Positions 6,348-14,145 of a DNA stretch of 14,145 bases are shown one piece after another. The notes under the pieces are model-generated. The model was given only the letters and a program-made list of their open reading frames with translations. It was not told the origin of the DNA and ran no database searches. The DNA is from CAYWGR01 sp964458015. GTDB lineage: Bacteria; Planctomycetota; Planctomycetia; Pirellulales; Thermoguttaceae. The position numbers and the translations under genes are program-made. The DNA is taken from the NCBI GenBank assembly GCA_964458015.1, contig CAYWGR010000154.1:1-14145 (forward strand), given 5' to 3'. Each line of letters opens with the position of its first letter. Positions within the stretch are counted from its first letter, which is position 1.

Positions 6348-7607
6348 TTAATCACAAACCCTTTCCCTTTTTGCAACGAAATGCGGCCGGGGCACCTGCT
6401 GCGGTCGCCGGTCTAATACATCAAGGATATACTCGGCAGCACGGTTCGAGGCTCCGCCGTGCGCCACCTCGCCTTTCAGCTTATGCAGTGCCTCCACACG
6501 AGCCTCGCGGCGGCATGGATCCGTTAGCCACTCGATGATGTGGCCGGCCACCTGGGCCGATTTGTCCTCGTGGGTTAGGTATTCCGGGAACAGCACCCGA
6601 TCCGCGTCCGGCTGCGACGGATCGAACGGCGTGACGTCTTCGTCGTCCAGCCCGTCGGCCGACATCAGATTAACCAGCGTAATGTACTTCACCTTGCGGA
6701 AAAGGGTCTGCACGAAATACGCGAACGGTTCGATCCAATACAAAATCACCGTCGGCGTGGTGTGATAAAGCAATTCCAGCGAAACAGAGCCCGAGACCGA
6801 CATCGCGCAATCGGCCAACCGCATGAGCTCGGGCGTCTTGCCCAGGCAGATTTCGATAGGCAACCCCGTCGATTCAATCATCCGCTGCGCGATTTCGGCC
6901 TGATGCGGCCTGAACGAAGCGATCGCAAAACGCACATTCGGCACCTTCTCGCGAATGATGCCCGCCGCCTTGAGGAACCAGCGGAGGTTTTTCGTCACTT
7001 CCTGGGTGCGCGAGCCGGGCAAAATCGCCACCAACGGGCCAGGCCGCGCGGCATGTTCGGCCATGAACCGTTCGTCGTAGGGATAACGCCGCACCTCGTC
7101 AAAAAAAGGATGCCCTACGAAAGTTGCATTGCAACCGTGCCGACGCAACCATTCTTCCTCGAACGGCAACCCGCAAAGCACATGATCCACCAGCCGCCGC
7201 ATCTTTTTCACGCGCCAGCGCGCCCAAGCCCAGATCTGCGGCGGCGAATAGTAGAAAACCGGAATCCCGTGCGCTTTAGCCCTTCGCGCTATCCACCAAT
7301 TGAAGCCTGGATAGTCGATCAACACCACCGCATCCGGCTTGTGATGGCGAAAATAGCGATCAGCCCGGCTGGCCAGATCCCAAAATTTATGCAAATTCAC
7401 AAGCACGCGGACAAACCACATTACGGCCAATGCCGTCAGGTCTTCGTGCAGTTCACAACCAACCTCCGCCATCTTCGGCCCGCCATAGCCAACGGCCTTC
7501 AGCCCCGGGCAACGCTGCTGCAACTGCCGGATCAAGTTCGCTCCATGCAGATCGCCGCTCGGTTCACCCACCGAAAAGAAAATCGTCGGCGGTTTGGGTT
7601 CGGGCAT
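6348..7607 (-). CDS. lpxB: Lipid-A-disaccharide synthase LpxB
   Basis: A 419-residue GT19 glycosyltransferase that joins UDP-diacylglucosamine and lipid X to make lipid A disaccharide phosphate at the inner membrane face. Family motifs are clear: SVGEPSGDLHG (12-22), DYPGFN (98-103), SPPQIWAW (121-128), VGHPF (164-168), LPGSRTQEV (196-204) and, in the nucleotide-binding half, SGSVSLE with YWIEPFAYF. Length is slightly above the Escherichia coli protein. I chose ATG at 7607 because GGAG lies about 6 bases ahead; an upstream ATG at 7643 has no ribosome site. The stop is TAA at 6348-6350. It implies the organism makes lipid A, consistent with a Gram-negative-type envelope. It follows the membrane zinc-ribbon gene on the same strand with 43 bases between them. 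Other lpx genes are not in the window. Confidence 0.97.
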   Translation of the reverse strand: MPEPKPPTIFFSVGEPSGDLHGANLIRQLQQRCPGLKAVGYGGPKMAEVGCELHEDLTALAVMWFVRVLVNLHKFWDLASRADRYFRHHKPDAVVLIDYPGFNWWIARRAKAHGIPVFYYSPPQIWAWARWRVKKMRRLVDHVLCGLPFEEEWLRRHGCNATFVGHPFFDEVRRYPYDERFMAEHAARPGPLVAILPGSRTQEVTKNLRWFLKAAGIIREKVPNVRFAIASFRPHQAEIAQRMIESTGLPIEICLGKTPELMRLADCAMSVSGSVSLELLYHTTPTVILYWIEPFAYFVQTLFRKVKYITLVNLMSADGLDDEDVTPFDPSQPDADRVLFPEYLTHEDKSAQVAGHIIEWLTDPCRREARVEALHKLKGEVAHGGASNRAAEYILDVLDRRPQQVPRPHFVAKRERVCD

Positions 7608-7650
7608 AGTGACTCCGTCCTGCATGAATCGCTGCTCGGGCATAATTGTA

Positions 7651-8040
7651 TTATGCGTTCCATCCTTTTCCAGCTAAGATAACTCGCAGGCGTGACAATT
7701 CGGGCACCAGCACCTCCGCTTCACATATTGGGCACGCGATTTTCGTGCCAGCCATCCCTTCTTTAATAAGAATCTGCCTGCCACACGTGCATGGGATACG
7801 GGCAGTTCGTTCATGATCCTCCTCCAATACGTCCTGCTTCAACAGATCAGGCCGAAAGAGCAACCATGCAACGAGACTGATAGGCCAGAAAGATAACGCC
7901 ACGAAAATTGCGGTCAGAAGCCCGGATTTTCCTCGTTTTCGTCCATCGAAAAAAAACAAAACGATACTTGCCAGATAAATTGGCAGCACCAATAACAGAA
8001 ACATCGCCGGAGGTATATCAAGCCTGATGTTGATATTCAT
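7651..8040 (-). CDS. Two-helix membrane protein with C-terminal zinc ribbon
   Basis: A 129-residue protein of unknown function. Two hydrophobic segments (about 13-31 and 41-61) are separated by a basic turn, DGRKRGKSG, which by the positive-inside rule lies in the cytoplasm. After an acidic stretch (69-77) comes a compact zinc-ribbon-like module, CTCG (84-87) and CPIC (103-106), 16 residues apart. Such small ribbons often bind zinc structurally and act in protein contacts. Start ATG at 8040 has GGTGGAG just ahead (3-base gap, somewhat short); an in-frame TTG at 8073 is the alternative. It is probably co-transcribed with lpxB, 43 bases downstream, but nothing links it to lipid A beyond position. 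Confidence 0.75.
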   Translation of the reverse strand: MNINIRLDIPPAMFLLLVLPIYLASIVLFFFDGRKRGKSGLLTAIFVALSFWPISLVAWLLFRPDLLKQDVLEEDHERTARIPCTCGRQILIKEGMAGTKIACPICEAEVLVPELSRLRVILAGKGWNA

Positions 8041-8299
8041 CAACTCCACCCAATTAAAATCCCAAGACTGCAACAGTATTGCAAATTGGGAAAGCTAGGA
8101 AAAGTGCAGTTTTGCGATATTGGAGATGGAGATCAACAATGTCAGGGAGTTCTTCCCGTACACTATGTCAAAATGAAATTGCCTGAAGCGATGTCTAAGG
8201 TGCCTTGCAGTCCACCAAAATGTGGGGTGCAATAGAAGTGTCTTAAGGTGCAAAATTGTACTTGGCACAAAGAATATATCTTGGAAAGGGGTTTCTGCG

Positions 8300-8482
8300 A
8301 TGAGCGTTGCTGAAATCAAATCCGCTATTGCTCAACTTCCGGCAAAGGATTTTGCCGAGTTGATGACATGGCTGGAAAAATACCATCAACGAGCTTGGGA
8401 TCGGCAGATCGAAGACGATCTAGTCTCGGGACGACTTGATTCGGTCATCGCAGAAGCGGAAGCCGAATACCGCCTTGATTGA
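8300..8482 (+). CDS. Small antitoxin-like protein without a toxin partner
   Basis: A 60-residue acidic protein, MSVAEIKSAIAQLPAKDFAE at the start, then a helical stretch with Trp-Leu-Glu, Trp-Asp-Arg-Gln-Ile-Glu-Asp-Asp and GRLDSVIAEAEAEYRLD at the end. This pattern matches small antitoxin-like proteins often found before RelE/ParE-type toxin genes, where the C-terminal part binds the toxin (family recognition from memory). ATG at 8300 is preceded by a purine-rich GGAAAGGGG (8283-8291). No toxin follows: the next gene begins from the other side with its stop at 8492. The chain ends soon after the AEYR segment where relatives usually run on, so it may be truncated. A longer frame from 8222 adds 26 unlikely residues. 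Confidence 0.6.
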   Translation: MSVAEIKSAIAQLPAKDFAELMTWLEKYHQRAWDRQIEDDLVSGRLDSVIAEAEAEYRLD

Positions 8483-8491
8483 AAAAATCCA

Positions 8492-9037
8492 TCAACCTAG
8501 CAGCAATTCCAAATAGCTTCTCCGCTCGCTGTCCTTAAGCCCTAGTTCCGCCGCCAGTGCAATAATGCACTCCCGCGCAGCGTTTACGCCATCGGCTTCG
8601 GTAATCAACTCCAGTTCAACATAGCGTCCAACCTGTTCCACTTCATCCAGTGAAACCTCGACAGAACGACCTTGCCAACCAATTTTTGCCTTACGCCGCG
8701 ATTTTCGCACCTCTCCGACGACCGTAAAGCCCAAGGCAGCCAGCAATTCACTCCATTTTTGGGCCGATTCTTCGCCTGACGGCAGCGGCAAATCAATTTC
8801 GCGGCGTGTTTTCGTCGTGGCATCTAATTTCGGACCTTTGTAGGTAATGAAATTTGCCGTCCCCTTGTGACGAATCCGCAAAGCCTCGTCGGTTTGGGCA
8901 AAATTTCGCCCCGGATGGGCAAAATAAACATCCACCTCCGTCTGCGGCATCTCGATGGTCGCCTCTAACTCGATCAAGCGGGCTTCTAAAACCGCCAAAT
9001 CACCCACCGGAAATTTCATTTCGACTTCGTAGCTCAT
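8492..9037 (-). CDS. CYTH-domain protein (class IV adenylate cyclase / ThTPase-like)
   Basis: 181 residues forming one CYTH triphosphate-tunnel domain. The signature ExExK is at Glu4-Val-Glu6-Met-Lys8. Further tunnel residues fit the family: LRIRHKG (57-63), TYKGPK, TRREIDL, and the late acidic set SLDEVEQVG with YVELEL. CYTH enzymes bind a nucleotide or inorganic triphosphate with divalent metal in the barrel. Members act as CyaB-type adenylate cyclases, thiamine triphosphatases or tripolyphosphatases, and sequence motifs alone do not settle which. Length matches the class IV cyclase group. The ATG at 9037 has no strong ribosome site. It is divergent from the thioredoxin-like gene at 9164. 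A thiamin biosynthesis gene lies about 1 kb away, so thiamine triphosphatase activity is worth considering, but that is weak evidence. Confidence 0.85.
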   Translation of the reverse strand: MSYEVEMKFPVGDLAVLEARLIELEATIEMPQTEVDVYFAHPGRNFAQTDEALRIRHKGTANFITYKGPKLDATTKTRREIDLPLPSGEESAQKWSELLAALGFTVVGEVRKSRRKAKIGWQGRSVEVSLDEVEQVGRYVELELITEADGVNAARECIIALAAELGLKDSERRSYLELLLG

Positions 9038-9070
9038 ATGCTTATTTCTCGAAGCGTATTATTTTTTCTG

Positions 9071-9099
9071 ACAATACCGGACTAAACTTTCCACGTAAA
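9071..9099 (-). promoter_or_regulatory. Candidate promoter of the CYTH gene
   Basis: On the minus strand TTTACG (9099-9094) and TATTGT (9076-9071) are 17 bases apart, a reasonable sigma-70 arrangement 34 bases before the start codon. It lies in the divergent space shared with the thioredoxin-like gene. Confidence 0.3.
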
Positions 9100-9163
9100 C
9101 TACCATATACTTCTAATGTTGGCGACAGGTTACGCCCTGATGTGACCATAGAAGGTAAAATTC

Positions 9164-9829
9164 ATGGCAAACTCGCGTACTACAGATCAACCGCCCAAAC
9201 AACCGCCCAAGCCCGTCTCCTACCTGGCGGCCTTCCTTGTGCTCGTTGTTTTTGTCGGACTCATGGCGGGCGTATGGCTCCTGTTTACCCAAGTTATCGT
9301 GCCATTGATCCCGCAGCGCATTATTCCTCATCCCGAGGGCTACCGCGGTGTCGGTGAACCCTTGCCCTATCTGGAACTCGAACCCTTAACGGGCAATCAA
9401 CGCCGTCTCTCAATGCCGGATCTTAAAAATCATGTCGTTTTGCTGAACTTCTGGGGCACTTGGTGCCCGCCGTGCCGCGCCGAGCTTCCCCATATTGCCG
9501 AGCTTCAAAAACGATTCTCCGGTCAAGCGGCATTTCGCTTGGTCTCCATTTCCTATCCGCCTCAGGGACAGGGGAATGACTGGGAGTCGCTGCGCGAAGA
9601 AACCGCTGCACTTTTGAAAAAGCTAAATCTCGAACTGCCCACCTATTACGATGCCGACAACACTACTCTGAGCGCCGTAGACAGGGCCATCGGATTCCAA
9701 GGCATGCCTACAACGCTGCTCCTAGACCGCCAAGGCATTATCCGCGCCGTCTGGATCGGCTATCGCCCCGGCGTTGAGGCGGAAATCGAACTCTATGTCG
9801 ATAAAATCCTTGGGGAGGAGCAAAAATAA
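9164..9829 (+). CDS. Membrane-anchored TlpA/ResA-like thioredoxin
   Basis: A 221-residue protein with one N-terminal membrane segment (about 19-47) after a Pro-rich cytoplasmic tail, so the thioredoxin part should face the periplasm. The domain has NFWGTWCPPC, with active Cys101 and Cys104, and the cis-Pro loop GMPTTLLLDRQG with Pro182. This fits the TlpA/ResA/AhpC-TSA group of thiol-disulfide oxidoreductases that reduce cysteines of exported proteins, for example in cytochrome c maturation. The ATG at 9164 has GAAGG nine bases ahead. The stop precedes a long inverted repeat that separates it from the convergent thiE fusion. No cytochrome biogenesis genes are in the window, so the client is unknown. 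Confidence 0.9.
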   Translation: MANSRTTDQPPKQPPKPVSYLAAFLVLVVFVGLMAGVWLLFTQVIVPLIPQRIIPHPEGYRGVGEPLPYLELEPLTGNQRRLSMPDLKNHVVLLNFWGTWCPPCRAELPHIAELQKRFSGQAAFRLVSISYPPQGQGNDWESLREETAALLKKLNLELPTYYDADNTTLSAVDRAIGFQGMPTTLLLDRQGIIRAVWIGYRPGVEAEIELYVDKILGEEQK

Positions 9830-9847
9830 ACGCGGATATGAAAACAC

Positions 9848-10002
9848 ATTGGCCGCTTGAAGTAGCCAATGTCAGTGTAAAGAGGGAAAAAGGAAAAAGA
9901 GGAAAATGGGAACGACTAACAAACGCTATTCCTTGTTTTTAATTCTTTATTGACTTCGTTTTCCCCTTTTCCCGCTTTCCCTTTTTTCCTCTTTACACTG
10001 AC
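9848..10002. repeat. Long imperfect inverted repeat between convergent genes
   Basis: A 15-base arm GTCAGTGTAAAGAGG at 9871-9885 is exactly repeated as its reverse complement at 9988-10002. The match continues imperfectly for 28 more bases on each side: purine-rich on the left arm, pyrimidine-rich on the right, about 36 of 43 positions matching by hand alignment. The centre is about 45 bases. Just outside, ATTGGC (9848-9853) pairs with GCCAAT (9865-9870). The gap between the tlpA-like gene and the thiE fusion is filled by it. It may serve as a two-way terminator, or be a small non-autonomous repeat element. No transposase is present. Confidence 0.7.
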
Positions 10003-10012
10003 CTTTATTGGG

Positions 10013-11734
10013 CTAAATTTTTTCGTTATCTCCCATCAGTTGCTTGAGCAATTCCCTTGCTGCTCCCGCCGGATCTGTCGCGGATAGAATTCCGCCGCTG
10101 ATGGCCACCCGCGTAAATCCGGCCGCCAATACTTCTCTAAGATTATCGCGTCCAATGCCGCCGATCGCAAAGGCCGGCAGCCGAATCTCCGCCGCTACCT
10201 GCCGCAGCAGTTCTACTCCGGTGAATTCCTCGAACGACTTCGTGCCCGAGGGAAATGTCGGCCCCACTCCTAGATAATTGGCCCCATCAAGCACCGCACG
10301 CCGGGCCTGCTCGATGCTGTGCGTGGATACTCCCACCAACGCACTCGGCCCCACGATTGTCCGGGCGTCCTTCGCCGAAAGCTCTTCTTGGCCAACATGA
10401 ACGCCGTCGGCCTGGGCCAAAACGGCCAAATCCGGCCGGTCGTTCATCACAAAAATCGTTTCTGTTCCCCGCGTCAGAGTTCGCAGAACCCGGGCGCGCT
10501 CCAGCAATGTGCGATCATCGAGTTGCTTATCGCGCAGTTGAAGCACGGAAACCCCCGCCTCGATCAATGATTGCACCAACCGCTCGAACTCTTCTGCCGA
10601 TGCTCGCCCATCGATCAACACATAAAGCTTTGCCCTCGCTAGCCGTTCGATGCTCTCGGCCGTAATGGCAACTGCTCGTTGCAGTGTGTAGCTTTGGTAA
10701 CGCGACTGCTTGAAAACCGCCGCCAAATCGGCATCCAGCAGCTTGCTGAATTCTTCCAAGCTGCGCAGCGATTCTTGCAGCCGGGCGAAATTGGCCGCCA
10801 ATACCTCCGCAACGTCCGCTCGTGTTCGCTCGGACGACGTGGTCAATACTGTGCCTACGTCCGCTTCCGTTTCCCTTGCCGCAAGCAGATACTCTCGCGG
10901 AATCCGTCCCAGCACGGCCGTCAACTCATGCCGCAACTGCTTGCATAACCCGGTGAGAAATCGATCGTCGAGTGCGAAGCGGACATAATCTTCAATGACT
11001 CGCAAACCTTCACGAGCCCGATTCGCCGCCGCATCCAAAAGCCTAAGCGTTGCCGTTGATGAGTGGACATGGGTCTTTCTTTCATCGCCAGGAGCTAACA
11101 GCTCTGGGAATGCGTTCTCAGAAACTCCGGAAGCCACGGTCTCCTGGCAATGAGCATTATTCCCGTGTTCTTGAACACTTGCCATTTCATCGCTTTCCAC
11201 ACATTTTTCCCCCATCACAAACCCATGCATGGCATAAATGTCCGCTTCGAGCTTGTTAGGGTCAAGCCCGCGTTCGCGGAGCCAGTGCGAAACCTCATGA
11301 TCGGCCGAGGCCATGCCTAAAAGAATATGTTCGGTCGCCATTTCCAACGGTTGCGGAAGCAAGGCAAGCTGCTGCTCGGCCAGTTGCAAAAAAACTTTCA
11401 CGTCGGGAGAAAATCGCTTGATCCGAAGGCTAGCCCTGGGGCGGGGTGCATTTTCTCTGGCGGTTTCACTCTTCCAATCCCCCCCGCGATGAAGCAGCGG
11501 GGGCATCGGCAGATGTTTTTCATCTGTAATTGGCCTCAAATTGGACCATTGCTCCCGTAAAACCGCAATATCGATCCCTAGCCCCGCTAAAATCGCGGCC
11601 GCACGGCACTCCGTTTCCGAGAGCAAACCCACCAGTAACGTCTGCGCGTCCAAATCGTTACAACCCGATTCATACGTCCAACCGGAAGCATAGACTAGCG
11701 CACGTTCGGCGGCTGCGGTGAATTGGTGCCTCAT
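10013..11734 (-). CDS. thiE: Clp_N - ThiD2 - ThiE fusion; thiamin phosphate synthase
   Basis: A 573-residue protein in one frame. Residues 1-65 (MRHQFTAAAERAL, then DLDAQTLLVGLL) and 107-170 (FSPDVKVFLQLAE, then EMATEHILLGM) are two Clp_N repeats like those of ClpA/ClpC. A low-complexity linker follows (about 171-228). Residues 229-360 (RLLDAAANRAREGLRVIEDY) match ThiD2, a hydroxymethylpyrimidine-phosphate kinase domain found ahead of ThiE in some bacteria. Residues 369-568 are ThiE, which joins HMP-PP and thiazole phosphate into thiamin phosphate: LQLRDK (398-403), NDRPDLA (431-437), DGVHVGQEEL (443-452), GPTFPSGTKS (491-500) and AIGGIG (523-528). Catalytic motifs look intact. ATG at 11734 fits the Clp_N start; a TTG lies at 11755. 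Internal Met174 or Met184 could yield a ThiD2-ThiE form. The Clp_N part is unusual here, and clpC lies about 0.8 kb away. Confidence 0.9.
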   Translation of the reverse strand: MRHQFTAAAERALVYASGWTYESGCNDLDAQTLLVGLLSETECRAAAILAGLGIDIAVLREQWSNLRPITDEKHLPMPPLLHRGGDWKSETARENAPRPRASLRIKRFSPDVKVFLQLAEQQLALLPQPLEMATEHILLGMASADHEVSHWLRERGLDPNKLEADIYAMHGFVMGEKCVESDEMASVQEHGNNAHCQETVASGVSENAFPELLAPGDERKTHVHSSTATLRLLDAAANRAREGLRVIEDYVRFALDDRFLTGLCKQLRHELTAVLGRIPREYLLAARETEADVGTVLTTSSERTRADVAEVLAANFARLQESLRSLEEFSKLLDADLAAVFKQSRYQSYTLQRAVAITAESIERLARAKLYVLIDGRASAEEFERLVQSLIEAGVSVLQLRDKQLDDRTLLERARVLRTLTRGTETIFVMNDRPDLAVLAQADGVHVGQEELSAKDARTIVGPSALVGVSTHSIEQARRAVLDGANYLGVGPTFPSGTKSFEEFTGVELLRQVAAEIRLPAFAIGGIGRDNLREVLAAGFTRVAISGGILSATDPAGAARELLKQLMGDNEKI

Positions 11735-11881
11735 AATGTGTAGTTTGGCAAACAAAACTCAAGCTGGCAATCCTAAATCCCCTAACTTTCGGCAGCCTTC
11801 TTTATTGCCTTGATTCACCTTGTTTTGGAAGTTACAATTCCGTGGCCGTCAGATAGATGGTAAACCGAGGGAGCGTTGTCG

Positions 11882-12424
11882 ATGCGCAGGATGCCAAGAA
11901 CGACGTATATATGGCCGGGGCTCCCCCAGCTCTGGGCGTATGGCAGTTGGGCCGGTTTGGCGGCTGCACTCGGCATGGCTGTCTTGTTTGACCTATTGTT
12001 ACTTGGAAGCTTCGGTTGGAGCGAACTTGTCGGCCCTGGAGTACGTATTACCTTATGGGGTATTTGGGTTCTTATGTGGGCCCTAGGCGTAGGCTGGTCG
12101 ATCCGGTTTTGCAACCGCCGAGCAGCCGCCGACCGCATCGAACCTTCCGAAGACACTTTCGGCGAAGCCGCGGACCATTACTTGAAAGGCGATTATTACC
12201 AAGCGGAACACACGCTGGAAGGATTACTGCAACGAAACGAACGTGACCTCGATGCGAGACTATTACTGGCCACCTTGATGCGGCACACCGGCCGACTCAA
12301 CGAAGCCGAACAAGAACTGGATACACTGGCGCGCTTTGAAGGCGCTGGCAAGTGGGAACAAGAGATACAACGAGAACGAAATCTGCTGGCAGCCGCAAAG
12401 CCACGAAAGGTTGCGGCAGCATAA
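11882..12424 (+). CDS. Membrane protein with C-terminal TPR-like region
   Basis: A 180-residue protein with a short basic N-terminus, two hydrophobic segments (about 20-43 and 55-75), then a soluble helical part. Residues about 94-155 look like tetratricopeptide repeats: AADHYLKGDYYQAEHTLEGLL, shown here split as AADHYLKGDYYQ and AEHTLEGLL, then DARLLLATLMRHTGRLNEAEQEL. TPRs mediate protein-protein contact. Both ends should be cytoplasmic given the RFCNRRAAADR basic segment after the second helix. ATG at 11882 has GAGGGAG 8 bases ahead; an in-frame TTG at 11876 is too close to it. It is divergent from the Clp_N-ThiE gene and lies 88 bases before clpC on the same strand. A role near ClpC is possible only by position. 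Confidence 0.8.
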   Translation: MRRMPRTTYIWPGLPQLWAYGSWAGLAAALGMAVLFDLLLLGSFGWSELVGPGVRITLWGIWVLMWALGVGWSIRFCNRRAAADRIEPSEDTFGEAADHYLKGDYYQAEHTLEGLLQRNERDLDARLLLATLMRHTGRLNEAEQELDTLARFEGAGKWEQEIQRERNLLAAAKPRKVAAA

Positions 12425-12512
12425 CAATTCAATTCGGCCAAAACCGGCCGACAATTATTGCCGTCCTGATCGCATCACGCTCAGAATGGCGAACACCTGT
12501 GGAGAATCTTAG

Positions 12513-14145
<1,633 letters not shown>

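Noticed and set aside
6762..7682. 306-residue plus-strand frame opposite lpxB
   Set aside because: Arg/His/Pro-rich composition and no motifs; lpxB on the other strand is certain.
9871..10002. CRISPR-like or tandem repeat array
   Set aside because: It is a single inverted pair with no repeated spacer pattern, and no cas genes are near.
12435..12450. CGGCC/GGCCG stem between the TPR gene and clpC as a terminator
   Set aside because: Only 5 bp with no T-run after it. It would also separate two genes that look co-oriented and possibly co-transcribed.

Overview
The window looks like a draft contig from a Planctomycetota bacterium (Pirellulales-like is my guess). This rests on gene content: a tiny Lys/Ala-rich histone-like protein, LpxB, a ThiD2-type thiamin phosphate synthase, a ClpC with a Gly/Pro-rich linker, and several membrane proteins of planctomycete style. 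There is no 16S gene or other hard marker. A run of ten Ns marks an assembly gap at 2229-2238. I saw no tRNA, rRNA, CRISPR array, transposase or prophage gene.

Layout. (1) 1-1940, + strand: the last codons of a regulator with a Fis-type helix-turn-helix, a degenerate receiver-like protein with Glu in place of the phospho-acceptor Asp, and an Mrp/NBP35 Fe-S carrier ATPase. (2) 1941-2734: mostly non-coding, with the gap, a strong hairpin and a 43-residue Lys/Ala-rich protein ending in Cys-Cys-Cys-Gly-Lys on the minus strand. (3) 2735-6113, minus strand: a compact three-gene set transcribed as Tat-exported FAD oxidoreductase, membrane polyferredoxin (NapH-like plus NapG-like parts), then M50 site-2-type protease. 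The first two overlap at GTGA and the last two are 5 bases apart. (4) 6348-8040, minus: LpxB (lipid A disaccharide synthase) behind a small two-helix membrane protein with a zinc-ribbon tail. (5) 8300-9829: an orphan antitoxin-like protein (+), a CYTH-domain protein (-), and a membrane-anchored TlpA/ResA-like thioredoxin (+). (6) 9848-10002: a long imperfect palindrome between convergent genes. (7) 10013-11734, minus: one reading frame joining two Clp_N repeats, a ThiD2 domain and a ThiE domain. (8) 11882-14145, +: a small membrane TPR protein and clpC, which runs off the end of the window.

The most unusual item is the Clp_N-ThiD2-ThiE fusion. A Clp_N module, normally the substrate/adaptor-binding part of ClpA/ClpC, is attached to a thiamin biosynthesis enzyme only about 0.8 kb from clpC itself. 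Next are the Cys-tailed mini-histone and the FAD enzyme/polyferredoxin/protease operon, which looks like an uncharacterised extracytoplasmic redox module. All functions are read from sequence motifs without database searches.
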